Origin: Marinobacter goseongensis
GTDB taxonomy: Bacteria; Pseudomonadota; Gammaproteobacteria; Pseudomonadales; Oleiphilaceae
Reading direction: 5' to 3'
DNA length: 64,000 nucleotides
NCBI RefSeq assembly: GCF_023156235.1
Contig: NZ_JAKZAI010000007.1
Location: 1-64,000 of the forward strand
Positions 46,116 to 55,378 of this stretch are shown here, one piece after another (position 1 is the first letter of the stretch; every line of letters begins with the position of its first letter). The position numbers and the translations under genes were made by a program. The notes under the pieces are model-generated. The model had not been told where the DNA came from, did no database searches, and saw only the letters and a program-made list of their open reading frames with translations.

Positions 46116-48167
46116 ATGAACTGGCGAGCCCTTTCAGCGGCAGGCTCCAAAACCCTTTACCCCGTGCATCGTTCGCACGGGGTGATCCTCCTGCTGCTTC
46201 TACTGTTTACACTCCTGCTTGGCATGGGCAACTCCCTCCACTCCAGAATGCTCTGGGTGGGGGAACAGACCTGGCCTAACTACTATCTGCTTGATCCGGA
46301 CGCGACCGAGCCTACCTGCGATTTGTCGATTGATATCGAAGCGCGGGTCCAGCAACAGATGGATGCTTACCAGCCCGACCCCGACGACTTGTTCAGCTCT
46401 CCTCCGAACCCGGATGCTGTCCGTGAGTCACTGCAACGCAACGTCCAGCTTTGCGAGCAGCGGCACCGCCTGTATGAGGAGAATCAGAAGCACGCAACGG
46501 CGGCACTGGGCGTTTTCAAAACAGTAGAGCAGGGCTTCGCCTCGTTCCTGCTGGATAACATTGAGCTGACCAAGTTCCTGTTTATTGCCATGTTTGCGAT
46601 GGCTGCGGCGATTTCCGCACTGGACGCGGACCACATCGCGTTGCGGTTGCCGCGCAACCGCGCGGAGTGGCGCCTGAGCCAGGGCACGCAACTGGCAGTG
46701 AACGGTTTGATGGTGTTTTCGCTGATGTCCTACGCCGGGAGGCTATCGACGTCGCCGGGATCGGAAGGCACGATGACGTTGCAGTATGCCTGGGCAGCGG
46801 TATTCGGGTTGTTCATTGTGATCAACCTGGTGCGGCTCTTCAGTATCCCTGAACGCATGAAGCCCGGTAGCCTCAACGCCTCCTCTGGTCTGGTGGTTCC
46901 GCTGTATTGCGGCATGGGCCTGATCGCCATGAGTTACTTCTTCTTCGTGGACGGGTACACCTCGGGGCTGGCGATCTACTTCGGAATGATGGCGAACCTG
47001 TCGTCCATGTTCATCAACATCGGGCTTTACGTGCTGGTGGGTATGGCGCTCAAGCAGACGCGCATTCCGGAGTTGCTGCTTAATATCATCAAGCCCTACC
47101 AGCTGCCGGCACCCATGCTGGCGTCGGTGATGATCTTTGCCACCGCCTTCCCCACGGCATTTACCGGGGCTTCCGGTATCTTCATTCTTGCCGTGGGCGG
47201 CGTGGTCTACGATGAGTTGCGTCGTGCCGGCGCCGGGCGGCAGTTGTCTCTGGCAACCACCGCCATGTCAGGCAGTTTGGGTGTGGTGCTCAATCCGTGT
47301 CTGCTGATCGTGGTTGTGGCGGCACTGAACAAGGAGGTGACCACGACCGAGCTGTATGGCTGGGGTTTCTGGGTCTTCATGTTCTCGGCCACGCTGTTCT
47401 CGATCATTGTCTGCAAGACCCAGGGTAACTGGCGTCCGCGCCCGGCTCCGGGTGCGTTCCGTGAATCCCTGCAACAGTTCAAGCCGCTGGCTCCTTACGC
47501 AGCCGTTGCCCTGGCCGTGATTCTCGGTATCTGGATTATTCTGGGGCTGGGCTTCAACGAGTACAGTGCGCCGATGATTCTGCCGCTGGTGATGTTGGGT
47601 CTGGTTTATCTGGATGCCGGCAGAGACAGCCGGGACGAGGGCCAAAGCCGTGCAAAGGCCTTCTGGGTGCGAAGCACAGCGGCCGCCAGTGATTCTGCGG
47701 TTCACATCGGTGCCCTGCTGGCATTGATCGGCTTCTCGATCTGTCTCGGCGGTATTCTCGAGCGATCGGACATTGTCCATGCCCTGTTCCCCGAGAGCCT
47801 GACCAGCCCATGGATCGCCATGATGGTGATCGTAGTGATGCTGACAGTGATCGGCATGGTGATGGATCCGTTCGGCGCGGTCATCCTGGTGTCTGCCACC
47901 ATCGCGCAACCGGCGATTCAGCTTGGCATCGACCCGCTGCACTTCTGGATCGTGTGTCTGGTGGCCTTCGAGCTGGGCTATCTGAGCCCGCCGGTGGCAC
48001 TGAACCACCTGCTTACCCGGCAGGTTGTTGGCGAAACCGAAGTGTTGGCTGCGGAGCGTACCGGTACCTTCTGGCATCGCTATGAGCGCCTGCTGCTGCC
48101 GCTGGCCGTGATGGGTCCGACCCTGTTGCTGACAGCGTTCGTGCCAATGTTGTTCTACGCTCTGTAA
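46116..48167 (+). CDS. TRAP transporter permease, fused small (Q) and large (M) subunits
   Basis: A 683-residue membrane protein with about 16 hydrophobic segments. The N-terminal third corresponds to the DctQ subunit, the rest to DctM (SSMFINIGLYVLVGMAL; FPTAFTGASGIFILAVGG; IGMVMDPFGAVILVSATI; YLSPPVALN). Between the first and second helices lies a hydrophilic insertion of about 110 residues with two Cys (near 69 and 109), which should face the periplasm. Such an insertion is unusual and may contact the lipoprotein partners. A terminator follows. Confidence 0.88.
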   Translation: MNWRALSAAGSKTLYPVHRSHGVILLLLLLFTLLLGMGNSLHSRMLWVGEQTWPNYYLLDPDATEPTCDLSIDIEARVQQQMDAYQPDPDDLFSSPPNPDAVRESLQRNVQLCEQRHRLYEENQKHATAALGVFKTVEQGFASFLLDNIELTKFLFIAMFAMAAAISALDADHIALRLPRNRAEWRLSQGTQLAVNGLMVFSLMSYAGRLSTSPGSEGTMTLQYAWAAVFGLFIVINLVRLFSIPERMKPGSLNASSGLVVPLYCGMGLIAMSYFFFVDGYTSGLAIYFGMMANLSSMFINIGLYVLVGMALKQTRIPELLLNIIKPYQLPAPMLASVMIFATAFPTAFTGASGIFILAVGGVVYDELRRAGAGRQLSLATTAMSGSLGVVLNPCLLIVVVAALNKEVTTTELYGWGFWVFMFSATLFSIIVCKTQGNWRPRPAPGAFRESLQQFKPLAPYAAVALAVILGIWIILGLGFNEYSAPMILPLVMLGLVYLDAGRDSRDEGQSRAKAFWVRSTAAASDSAVHIGALLALIGFSICLGGILERSDIVHALFPESLTSPWIAMMVIVVMLTVIGMVMDPFGAVILVSATIAQPAIQLGIDPLHFWIVCLVAFELGYLSPPVALNHLLTRQVVGETEVLAAERTGTFWHRYERLLLPLAVMGPTLLLTAFVPMLFYAL

Positions 48168-48190
48168 TCAGAAGGGCGTAAAGCATCTGA

Positions 48191-48224
48191 AACCGCCGAT
48201 GGGGTAACCTGTCGGCGGTTTTTT
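48191..48224 (+). terminator. terminator of the TRAP operon
   Basis: Stem AACCGCCGA/TCGGCGGTT (48191-48199 and 48212-48220) with a 12-base loop, followed by a T run. Confidence 0.85.
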
Positions 48225-48335
48225 GCATCCGGAAAAAGTTCGGGAACGTAAGCACAACAGAAAGCGTCAACTACTAAGTCATGCAGTGTTGTATCCTTGA
48301 GCACTGGCCAAGCAACCGCGACTGGAATCGGGTAA

Positions 48336-51023
48336 ATGCAAACAATAAGAGCAGGATGGTGTGCAGGTATTCTCTTGATCGCGGGCACCGTGGTGTCCGG
48401 GTGCGGCGGAGGCGGTGGCGGATCATCGTCCGACGCTCAACCTGTGCCTGATCTATCCGGTGTCATTGCCATGGAGAGCCGCACCCGTGTGGATGTGGAT
48501 ACGGCTGATGATATTCGCCTGGGTGTCAGCGGCACCAACAACGACCGCGGATCTGCGCAGGTTTTACCGAACACGGCCGTGATCGGTGGTTATCTGAGCG
48601 CGACTTCGGGGCGTTACAACACGGAAACGTCCGATACCTTCCAATACCCCGAGGACCGGGTGGATACCTACGCGGCCAATCTGTCTGACGGTGATCGCAT
48701 CAGTCTTCAGGTTTTCGGCTCGCCCGATGCGTTTTTCCTGAGTTCTTTATTGAGTCCTCGATATAAGGTCAGAATTATTGATGCGGACACCGGTCAAGAG
48801 TCTCCGTTTAGCCCTCCCGATTCTTCGGGATTTGGCTCGATTTCGGCCGTTCTGCCGTCAGACTTTGAAGCGGGTGAGTACCTGATTGAGGTCAGCACCT
48901 CTGGAGGGTCGCCATTTCGTTATGTGCTGACGCTTGCGACTGAAGGCGCCCAAAGTGTGATGAGCACACGATACGTTGAGCCGGATTTCCTGCTCGATGA
49001 AGCGGTTGTTACTTTGCGGCCGGCACTGATGTCAGCCGAAGATGCCGGCGCGGTGGCGCAGGCTATGTCGGCCAACAATGCCCGCCGGCTGGGCGGCAAT
49101 TCCTGGCATTTCCGCCGGACCACCGCGCAACCCTTGTCGGCCCTGTCGGCACAGGCATCGAAACAGGCCCGCGAGGACACCGTGGCCTGGATCCGGGATT
49201 TGCAGCAGCGCCCGGACATTGCTCATGCGGAACCGAACTACCTGTACAGCGCTCAGGTGGTCGAGCCGGATAACGATCCCCTCTACAGCCGCCAGTGGAA
49301 CTATCCGTTGATTAATCTGCCGCTGGCCTGGCAGGTGGCCCCGGATGTCGGCGTCGGGGTAGGTATCGCTGTTATGGACACCGGGCTGTTCCGCAACACG
49401 CCGGCTGCCGGGGGCGCCTGGCACCCGGACCTGGTGGCGAACGTGGTGACACTGCCGGGCCAGATTATGGACTATGTATCCGCAGAGCTGGACATTGACA
49501 ACCGTTTCCGTGATCCCCTGGGGCGCGATACCAACCCGGCCGATCCCGGTGATGGTAAGGCCCAGAGCAGTAATTTCCATGGTACTCATGTGGCCGGTAT
49601 TGCCGGTGCGGTCGATAACACTCAGGGTGTGATTGGTGTGGCGCCGGAGGCAGACATTCTCCCTGTGCGGGTGTTGGGCGAGGATGGGGTGGGCAACTCG
49701 GCCGACCTCATAGCGGCCATTAATTGGGCCGCCACCCGTAGCGAAATTGACGTGATTAACCTCAGTCTCGGCGGGTTGGGGCCCAGCCAGAGCCTGCAGG
49801 ACGCCATTGACCGGGCCTGGGCCGGCGGCAACGGCAAGCTTGTGGTTGCGGCAGCGGGCAACCAGAGCACCGACGAACCCACATTCCCGGCTGCCTTCTC
49901 CAATGTAGTCGGCGTCGGAGCGGTTGACGGGGCAGGTGTCCGAGCCTCCTATTCCAATGTTGGCGCTTCGGTGAATCTGGTGGCGCCGGGCGGCGATGCC
50001 AGTCGTGACGCCAATCAGGATGGGGTTGCTGATGTCATCCCCAGTGCCTGGGGAAGTGATGACGGCGGCGTGTTCGTGCCGGGATACGCGGGATTGCAGG
50101 GTACTTCCATGGCCGCGCCTCATGTATCGGGAATATATGCGTTAATGAAATCCGCCCAGCCCGGCATGACACCGGACATGTTTTTCACCCTGTTGGTTAA
50201 TGGTGAGTTGACCAATTCTCCGCCCAACTCTACGGAATATGGCGCGGGTATGATTGATGCGCTCAAATCGGTAGATGCGGCTTTGGATGGAGACTTTTCC
50301 ACGGTGCTTGCCTCAAGTCCGTCGACGCTGCAATTCAACGGAGTCGTTAACTCGCAGAGCCTGGAATTGTTGAAGTACCCCTCTGATCCGGGTATCGCTA
50401 TCAATATTCTGAGCGTTTCAGAGCCACCAGCGTGGCTTAGTACAAGTCTCCAGACCGGTGTTCTCAATTTGGAAGAGCCCGTGAGCGTATCTGTGAACAC
50501 TGAAGGTCTCGATCAGACGGAATCCTACAGGTTCACTCTGGAAGCCAGGTACACCAGCACGGACAGTTCTACTGAAAGGACCTTAACCGTGCCGGTCACG
50601 CTGCAGTTCGGTGGCTCTTCGGAGGACCTGAACGCCGGCCGTCATTATGTGTTGCTGGTCAGCACCGATGATGACCGCGACACCATGGCCCAGAGCGTGG
50701 TCGAGGCGGCCGATGGGCAGTATCGCTATGGCTTTGACGATGTGCCACCCGGTGAGTATTTCCTGGTGGCCGGCACAGACATGGACAACAACGGGCTGAT
50801 CTGTGAAAACGGCGAAGCCTGCGCCGAGTACCCGGTAAACGGACTGCCTGAAAAAATTGTCATTGGCGAGTCACCGCTGGCGGATGTCACACTGAGTACC
50901 AGCTTCAGGCGCCCGACCATCACGTCCATGGGCATGCCCCGCTATGGATTCGAGGGGTATCGTCTGAAATCTGTTGAAACGGCACCAAACGAGCCGGTGA
51001 GAGCTGTGGAGACCAACCGTTGA
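48336..51023 (+). CDS. S8 subtilisin-like protease lipoprotein with pre-peptidase domain
   Basis: An 895-residue lipoprotein protease: lipobox SGC (Cys23) then a Gly/Ser linker. Residues about 90-200 form a PPC-like domain (DTFQYPEDRVDTYAANLSDG). A propeptide-like stretch precedes the S8 domain with Asp in IAVMDTGLF, His in NFHGTHVAGIAG, and Ser in GTSMAAPHVSG. The C-terminal 200 residues are beta-rich and include YVLLVSTDDDRDT and DVPPGEYFLVAGTDMDNNG, a carboxypeptidase-regulatory-like fold. The stop overlaps the PrcB-like gene, so the two are coupled. Confidence 0.9.
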   Translation: MQTIRAGWCAGILLIAGTVVSGCGGGGGGSSSDAQPVPDLSGVIAMESRTRVDVDTADDIRLGVSGTNNDRGSAQVLPNTAVIGGYLSATSGRYNTETSDTFQYPEDRVDTYAANLSDGDRISLQVFGSPDAFFLSSLLSPRYKVRIIDADTGQESPFSPPDSSGFGSISAVLPSDFEAGEYLIEVSTSGGSPFRYVLTLATEGAQSVMSTRYVEPDFLLDEAVVTLRPALMSAEDAGAVAQAMSANNARRLGGNSWHFRRTTAQPLSALSAQASKQAREDTVAWIRDLQQRPDIAHAEPNYLYSAQVVEPDNDPLYSRQWNYPLINLPLAWQVAPDVGVGVGIAVMDTGLFRNTPAAGGAWHPDLVANVVTLPGQIMDYVSAELDIDNRFRDPLGRDTNPADPGDGKAQSSNFHGTHVAGIAGAVDNTQGVIGVAPEADILPVRVLGEDGVGNSADLIAAINWAATRSEIDVINLSLGGLGPSQSLQDAIDRAWAGGNGKLVVAAAGNQSTDEPTFPAAFSNVVGVGAVDGAGVRASYSNVGASVNLVAPGGDASRDANQDGVADVIPSAWGSDDGGVFVPGYAGLQGTSMAAPHVSGIYALMKSAQPGMTPDMFFTLLVNGELTNSPPNSTEYGAGMIDALKSVDAALDGDFSTVLASSPSTLQFNGVVNSQSLELLKYPSDPGIAINILSVSEPPAWLSTSLQTGVLNLEEPVSVSVNTEGLDQTESYRFTLEARYTSTDSSTERTLTVPVTLQFGGSSEDLNAGRHYVLLVSTDDDRDTMAQSVVEAADGQYRYGFDDVPPGEYFLVAGTDMDNNGLICENGEACAEYPVNGLPEKIVIGESPLADVTLSTSFRRPTITSMGMPRYGFEGYRLKSVETAPNEPVRAVETNR

Positions 51024-51523
51024 ACCCATTGCAGGGCCGCCCCGCTACCCGATACGTCAGTTTGCTGGTGACCGCAGGATTGCTGGTGGGGTGCGCTGTT
51101 AACCGCGGGGAGACCGCAGAAGGAGCTCCGCTGGCGCGCCAGCTAACCCAGTCAAACCACTGCGGTCTCGCCGCTCCAGGGCTGGTGTATCTGGACAGCG
51201 CCGGTCAGATCGAACGGCTGTCTGGCCTGCCGACCCGCAATCTGCCGCTGGATACCTTGAGGGCCGTGGATTTCGAGCGTGAGCATCTGGTTCTGGTCAG
51301 TCTTGGCCAGAAACCCACCGGGGGCTATGGTGTCACGCTGGAGCAGTCCGAGATCCGCGACGGTACGCTGGAGGTGACCATGACGGTCCGGCAGCCCGCA
51401 GCAGACACCCTGGTGGCTCAGGTACTGACCACCCCCTGCGCGGTGCTTGCGATAACACCTGAGGGTTGGGATCGCCTGAAAGTGTCCGGTGCCGGCATGG
51501 ATACCCTGACCCGCGAGCGTTGA
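51020..51523 (+). CDS. PrcB-family lipoprotein
   Basis: A 167-residue lipoprotein with an unusual TTG start that overlaps the previous stop (TTGA); GGAG lies eight bases before it. Lipobox LVGC (Cys25). Residues about 85-165 (EHLVLVSLGQKPTGGYGVTLEQ) match the PrcB C-terminal domain, named from the dentilisin protease complex of Treponema, where PrcB helps a subtilisin. Coupling to an S8 lipoprotein here suggests the same kind of partnership. Confidence 0.85.
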   Translation: MNPLQGRPATRYVSLLVTAGLLVGCAVNRGETAEGAPLARQLTQSNHCGLAAPGLVYLDSAGQIERLSGLPTRNLPLDTLRAVDFEREHLVLVSLGQKPTGGYGVTLEQSEIRDGTLEVTMTVRQPAADTLVAQVLTTPCAVLAITPEGWDRLKVSGAGMDTLTRER

Positions 51524-51608
51524 CGCGAAAACAACCGTTGATCTTTCTCCGCGAATCCCTAAGCTATGGGCCAGTTTTATAACAAATCCGCGGAGTCTGT
51601 CCCTTCCT

Positions 51609-53504
51609 ATGAGCCAGCAAGACTATAACGCCGACGCCATTGAAGTCCTGAGCGGCCTGGACCCGGTTCGCAAACGCCCCGGCATGTACACCGACACCAG
51701 CCGCCCCAACCACCTGGCGCAGGAAGTCATCGATAACAGTGTCGACGAAGCGCTTGCCGGCCACGCCCGCCGGATCGATGTGGTGTTGTACAGTGATGGA
51801 TCCCTGAGCGTTGAGGATGACGGCCGCGGTATGCCCGTGGATCTTCACAAAGAGGAAGGTCTGCCGGGCGTCGAGCTGATCCTGACCCGGCTGCACGCCG
51901 GCGGCAAGTTCTCTCAGGGCAACTACAACTTTTCCGGTGGTTTGCACGGGGTGGGGGTGTCGGTGGTCAACGCACTGTCGACCCACCTTGAGGTGACCAT
52001 CAAACGGGACGGTCAGCTGCATCGCATGACTTTCGCCAACGGCGACAAGGCCTCCGAGCTGGCGGTGATCGATACGGTGGGCAAGCGCAACACCGGTACC
52101 CGGCTGAAGTTCACCCCGGATGCGTCCTACTTTGACAGCCCCAATTTCTCGGTCAGCCGTCTGCGTCATAACCTGCGGGCCAAAGCGGTGCTGTGCCCAG
52201 GGTTGACGGTCACCTTTCTGCAGGAGAAAACCGGCGAGAAGGACGAATGGTGCTACGAGGACGGACTGCGGGATTATCTGCGCACGGCGCTGGCGGATAT
52301 CGAGGCGGTGCCACTGGACCCATTTACCGGCAGCTTCTCCGGCAACAAGGAAGCGGTGGACTGGGCGATCCAGTGGCTTCCGGAAGGGGGCGAAGCGGTC
52401 ATGGAAAGCTACGTGAACCTGATTCCCACCGCCCAGGGCGGGACTCACGTGAACGGATTGCGGACCGGTCTGCTGGAAGCCATGCGGGAATTCTGCGAGT
52501 TCCGTAATCTGATGCCCCGCGGCGTCAAGTTGTCTCCGGAGGATATCTGGGAACGCTGTGCTTACGTGTTGTCGTTCAAAATGCAGGAACCACAGTTCTC
52601 CGGCCAGACCAAGGAGCGGTTGTCCTCACGCGAGGCCGCAGCCTTTATTTCCGGTGTGGTCAAGGACGCCTTCAGCCTGTGGCTGAATCAGCACACCGAT
52701 GTGGCGGAGATTCTGGCGGAGCTGTTTATCAACAACGCGCAACGCCGGCTGCGGGCATCCAAGAAGGTTGCCCGCAAGAAAGTCACCTCCGGTCCAGCGC
52801 TGCCCGGTAAGCTGGCCGATTGTTCGGGCAGTGATACCAACCGCTCCGAGCTATTTCTGGTGGAGGGGGATTCCGCTGGGGGTTCTGCCAAGCAGGCGCG
52901 GGATCGCGAATTCCAGGCGGTGATGCCGCTGCGCGGCAAAATCCTCAACACCTGGGAAGTGGATTCCGGTGAGATCCTGGCCTCCCAGGAGGTGCATGAC
53001 ATTGCCGTGGCCATCGGCGTCGACCCCGGCTCTGACGATCTTGCCGGGTTGCGCTACAACAAGATCTGCATCCTGGCGGATGCGGATTCCGATGGCTTGC
53101 ACATCGCCACCTTGCTGTGTGCGCTGTTCCTCAAACATTTCCGCCCGCTGGTGGCCGCCGGGCACGTGTTCGTGGCGATGCCTCCTTTGTATCGGGTGGA
53201 TCTGGGCAAGGAAACTTTTTACGCGCTGGACGAGCATGAGAAGCAGGGCATTCTCGACCGCCTGGCGGCGGAAAATCGCCGTGGCAAGATCCAGACCACC
53301 CGCTTCAAGGGCTTGGGTGAGATGAATCCGCTTCAGCTCCGTGAGACCACCATGGCCCCGGATACCCGCCGGCTGGTGATGCTTACCATCGAGGACGGCG
53401 ACGACACCGACAGCCGCATGGACATGCTACTGGGCAAGAAGCGGGCGTCTGATCGGCGGGTGTGGCTGGAAACTTACGGCAATATGGCGGACATCGAAGT
53501 CTGA
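51609..53504 (+). CDS. parE: DNA topoisomerase IV subunit B
   Basis: A 631-residue GHKL ATPase subunit of topoisomerase IV, which unlinks daughter chromosomes. It starts YNADAIEVLSGLDPVRKRPGMY and carries the ATP-site motifs (EVIDNSVDEALAG, DDGRGMPVD, GGLHGVGVSVVNAL) and the TOPRIM motifs EGDSAGGSAKQARDR and ADADSDGLHIATLL. Length equals E. coli ParE (630). parC lies 7.3 kb away on the same strand rather than adjacent. Confidence 0.97.
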   Translation: MSQQDYNADAIEVLSGLDPVRKRPGMYTDTSRPNHLAQEVIDNSVDEALAGHARRIDVVLYSDGSLSVEDDGRGMPVDLHKEEGLPGVELILTRLHAGGKFSQGNYNFSGGLHGVGVSVVNALSTHLEVTIKRDGQLHRMTFANGDKASELAVIDTVGKRNTGTRLKFTPDASYFDSPNFSVSRLRHNLRAKAVLCPGLTVTFLQEKTGEKDEWCYEDGLRDYLRTALADIEAVPLDPFTGSFSGNKEAVDWAIQWLPEGGEAVMESYVNLIPTAQGGTHVNGLRTGLLEAMREFCEFRNLMPRGVKLSPEDIWERCAYVLSFKMQEPQFSGQTKERLSSREAAAFISGVVKDAFSLWLNQHTDVAEILAELFINNAQRRLRASKKVARKKVTSGPALPGKLADCSGSDTNRSELFLVEGDSAGGSAKQARDREFQAVMPLRGKILNTWEVDSGEILASQEVHDIAVAIGVDPGSDDLAGLRYNKICILADADSDGLHIATLLCALFLKHFRPLVAAGHVFVAMPPLYRVDLGKETFYALDEHEKQGILDRLAAENRRGKIQTTRFKGLGEMNPLQLRETTMAPDTRRLVMLTIEDGDDTDSRMDMLLGKKRASDRRVWLETYGNMADIEV

Positions 53505-53565
53505 TATTGCTGAAAGTGCTTTAAAAAGCATCCTTTATTCTTTCTAAGTATTCGTCAAAGCCGTT

Positions 53566-53597
53566 ATCCTGCGTCCTTTATTCTCAGGATGCAGGAT
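53566..53597 (+). promoter_or_regulatory. hairpin covering the ribosome-binding site of the SLC13 gene
   Basis: ATCCTGCGTCCT (53566-53577) pairs with AGGATGCAGGAT (53586-53597) over 12 bases with one G-U, around an eight-base loop. The 3' arm contains both AGGA candidates for the ribosome-binding site, ending two bases before the ATG. In RNA this should hide the site. Confidence 0.65.
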
Positions 53598-53599
53598 CT

Positions 53600-55378
53600 A
53601 TGGACTGGCAGGGCTGGTTTGCGCTGAGCCTGGCGGGCGTTGCGTTGTTACTGATGAGCGTTGGGCGATTCGGCCCCCATCTAGTTATGATGGGCGTGCT
53701 GGTGGTGCTCAGCGCCAGTGGTATCATCACCGCCGATCAGGCCCTGGCGGGCTTCAGTAACAGTGGGCTGATCACCGTGGTGGCCATGTTCGTGGTGGCG
53801 GCGGGCATCCACCATTCCGGTGGCGTAGACCTGATCGTTAACCACTTGCTGCGTTCCCCCCGCTCGGTGCGCTCGGCCCAGGCCCGTATCGCGTTGCCGG
53901 TGGCCCTGCTGAGCGGCTTTCTGAACAACACCCCTGTTGTGGCCACGATGATCCCCGCGATTCACGCCTGGTCCCGGAAAATCGGCATTGCCCCGTCCAA
54001 ACTGATGATCCCCCTGAGCTACTCCGCCATCCTCGGCGGCACCCTGACGCTCATCGGAACCAGCACCAACCTGGTGGTCAACGGCCAGTATCAGCAGCTG
54101 ACGGGGGAAGCGGGGTTTTCCATTTTCTCAATTACCGCCGTGGGTTTGCCGGTGGCGGTCATCGGCCTGGCGGTGATGCTGCTGCTGTTGCCCCGCTTTC
54201 TGCCGGACCGTAAGGATCAGCAGAGATTCGGCTCCATGCGGGAGTTCACTCTGGAGGTGGCAGTTGCCTTTGATGGCCCACTGGTGGGCAAGAGCGTGGG
54301 TGAGGCCGGCCTGCGAGAGCTCGAACGACTGTACCTGGTGGAGATCGAGCGGGACGGCAGCGTGGTCACCGCGGTGCCCTCCGAGGAGCGGCTGCAAGGC
54401 GGCGATCGGCTGGTGTTTGCCGGCGATACCCAGGCCATTTCCGATCTGCTGCGCATTAACGGCATCGTGCCGTCGGTACACGATGATGAGCCCAGCCTGA
54501 GCAAAGACCGGGCGGAGCGCCGGCTGGTTGAGGCGGCGCTGTCGCCGCAGTCGGAAGTGCTGGGGCTGACCATCCGCGATGCCCGTTTCCGTGACCGCTA
54601 CGGTGCCGTTGTGTTGGCCGTAGCCAGGGGCGGTGAGCGGGTCTCCGGCAATCTCGGCAACATCCGCCTGAAGCCGGGCGACGTGCTGCTGCTGGAAGCC
54701 CGCCCGGCGTTCGTGACGCGCCAGCGCTACAACAAGGATTTCCTGCTGATCAACGATCTGGAAACCGAGACGCCCCGGCATGACCGTGCCTGGTTGTCAT
54801 GGGCGATCCTGCTGGTACTGGTGGGAGCCGCCGCCGGTGGTCTGCTGAGCATGCTGAACGCTGCACTGATGGGCGCTGCGCTGATGATTCTCAGTGGTTG
54901 CTGCTCGGTGGGACAGGCCCAGAAGGCCGTTGACGTGCCCGTGATGCTGACCATAGCCGCCGCCTTCGCCCTTGGCGCCGCGCTCGAGCAAACCGGAGCG
55001 GCCGGGTACGTGGCGGAAGGCATCCTCGGGATCAGTAGCGGCCATCCGTTACTGACCATTCTGCTGGTTTATTTCGCGGTGTCGGTGCTCACGGAAGTGA
55101 TCACCAACAATGCCGCCGCTGTGCTGGTAATCCCGGTGGTGCTGTCCATGACCACATCTCTTGGTGTGCCGGCGGAGCCGTTCGTGATTGCGGTCATGAT
55201 GGCGGCATCGGCCAGTTTCGCCACGCCATTGGGGTACCAGACCAACATGATGGTGTTTGGCCCCGGCGGTTACCGGTTCTCGGATTTCGTCAAGGTAGGG
55301 GTGCCGATGAATCTGTTCATCGGCCTGCTGACCGTGGCGGTCATCAGCGTGGTCTACGGTATCAGTCCAGTCGCCTGA
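53600..55378 (+). CDS. SLC13-family anion permease with two TrkA-C domains
   Basis: A 592-residue membrane protein of the SLC13/DASS (CitT-like) superfamily. About five N-terminal helices include NSGLITVVAMFVVAAGI and the anion-site loop GFLNNTPVVATMIPAI; two TrkA-C (RCK_C) domains occupy about residues 205-290 and 300-385; the second helix set includes TNNAAAVLVIPV and PLGYQTNMMVFGPGGY. Substrates in the family are sulfate, phosphate or dicarboxylates; TrkA-C-containing members are often sulfate carriers. Translation may be controlled by the upstream hairpin. Confidence 0.88.
   Translation: MDWQGWFALSLAGVALLLMSVGRFGPHLVMMGVLVVLSASGIITADQALAGFSNSGLITVVAMFVVAAGIHHSGGVDLIVNHLLRSPRSVRSAQARIALPVALLSGFLNNTPVVATMIPAIHAWSRKIGIAPSKLMIPLSYSAILGGTLTLIGTSTNLVVNGQYQQLTGEAGFSIFSITAVGLPVAVIGLAVMLLLLPRFLPDRKDQQRFGSMREFTLEVAVAFDGPLVGKSVGEAGLRELERLYLVEIERDGSVVTAVPSEERLQGGDRLVFAGDTQAISDLLRINGIVPSVHDDEPSLSKDRAERRLVEAALSPQSEVLGLTIRDARFRDRYGAVVLAVARGGERVSGNLGNIRLKPGDVLLLEARPAFVTRQRYNKDFLLINDLETETPRHDRAWLSWAILLVLVGAAAGGLLSMLNAALMGAALMILSGCCSVGQAQKAVDVPVMLTIAAAFALGAALEQTGAAGYVAEGILGISSGHPLLTILLVYFAVSVLTEVITNNAAAVLVIPVVLSMTTSLGVPAEPFVIAVMMAASASFATPLGYQTNMMVFGPGGYRFSDFVKVGVPMNLFIGLLTVAVISVVYGISPVA

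Noticed and set aside
53515..53532. TGCTTT-AA-AAAGCA as a parE terminator
   Set aside because: Weak AT-rich stem and no proper T run; too little support.
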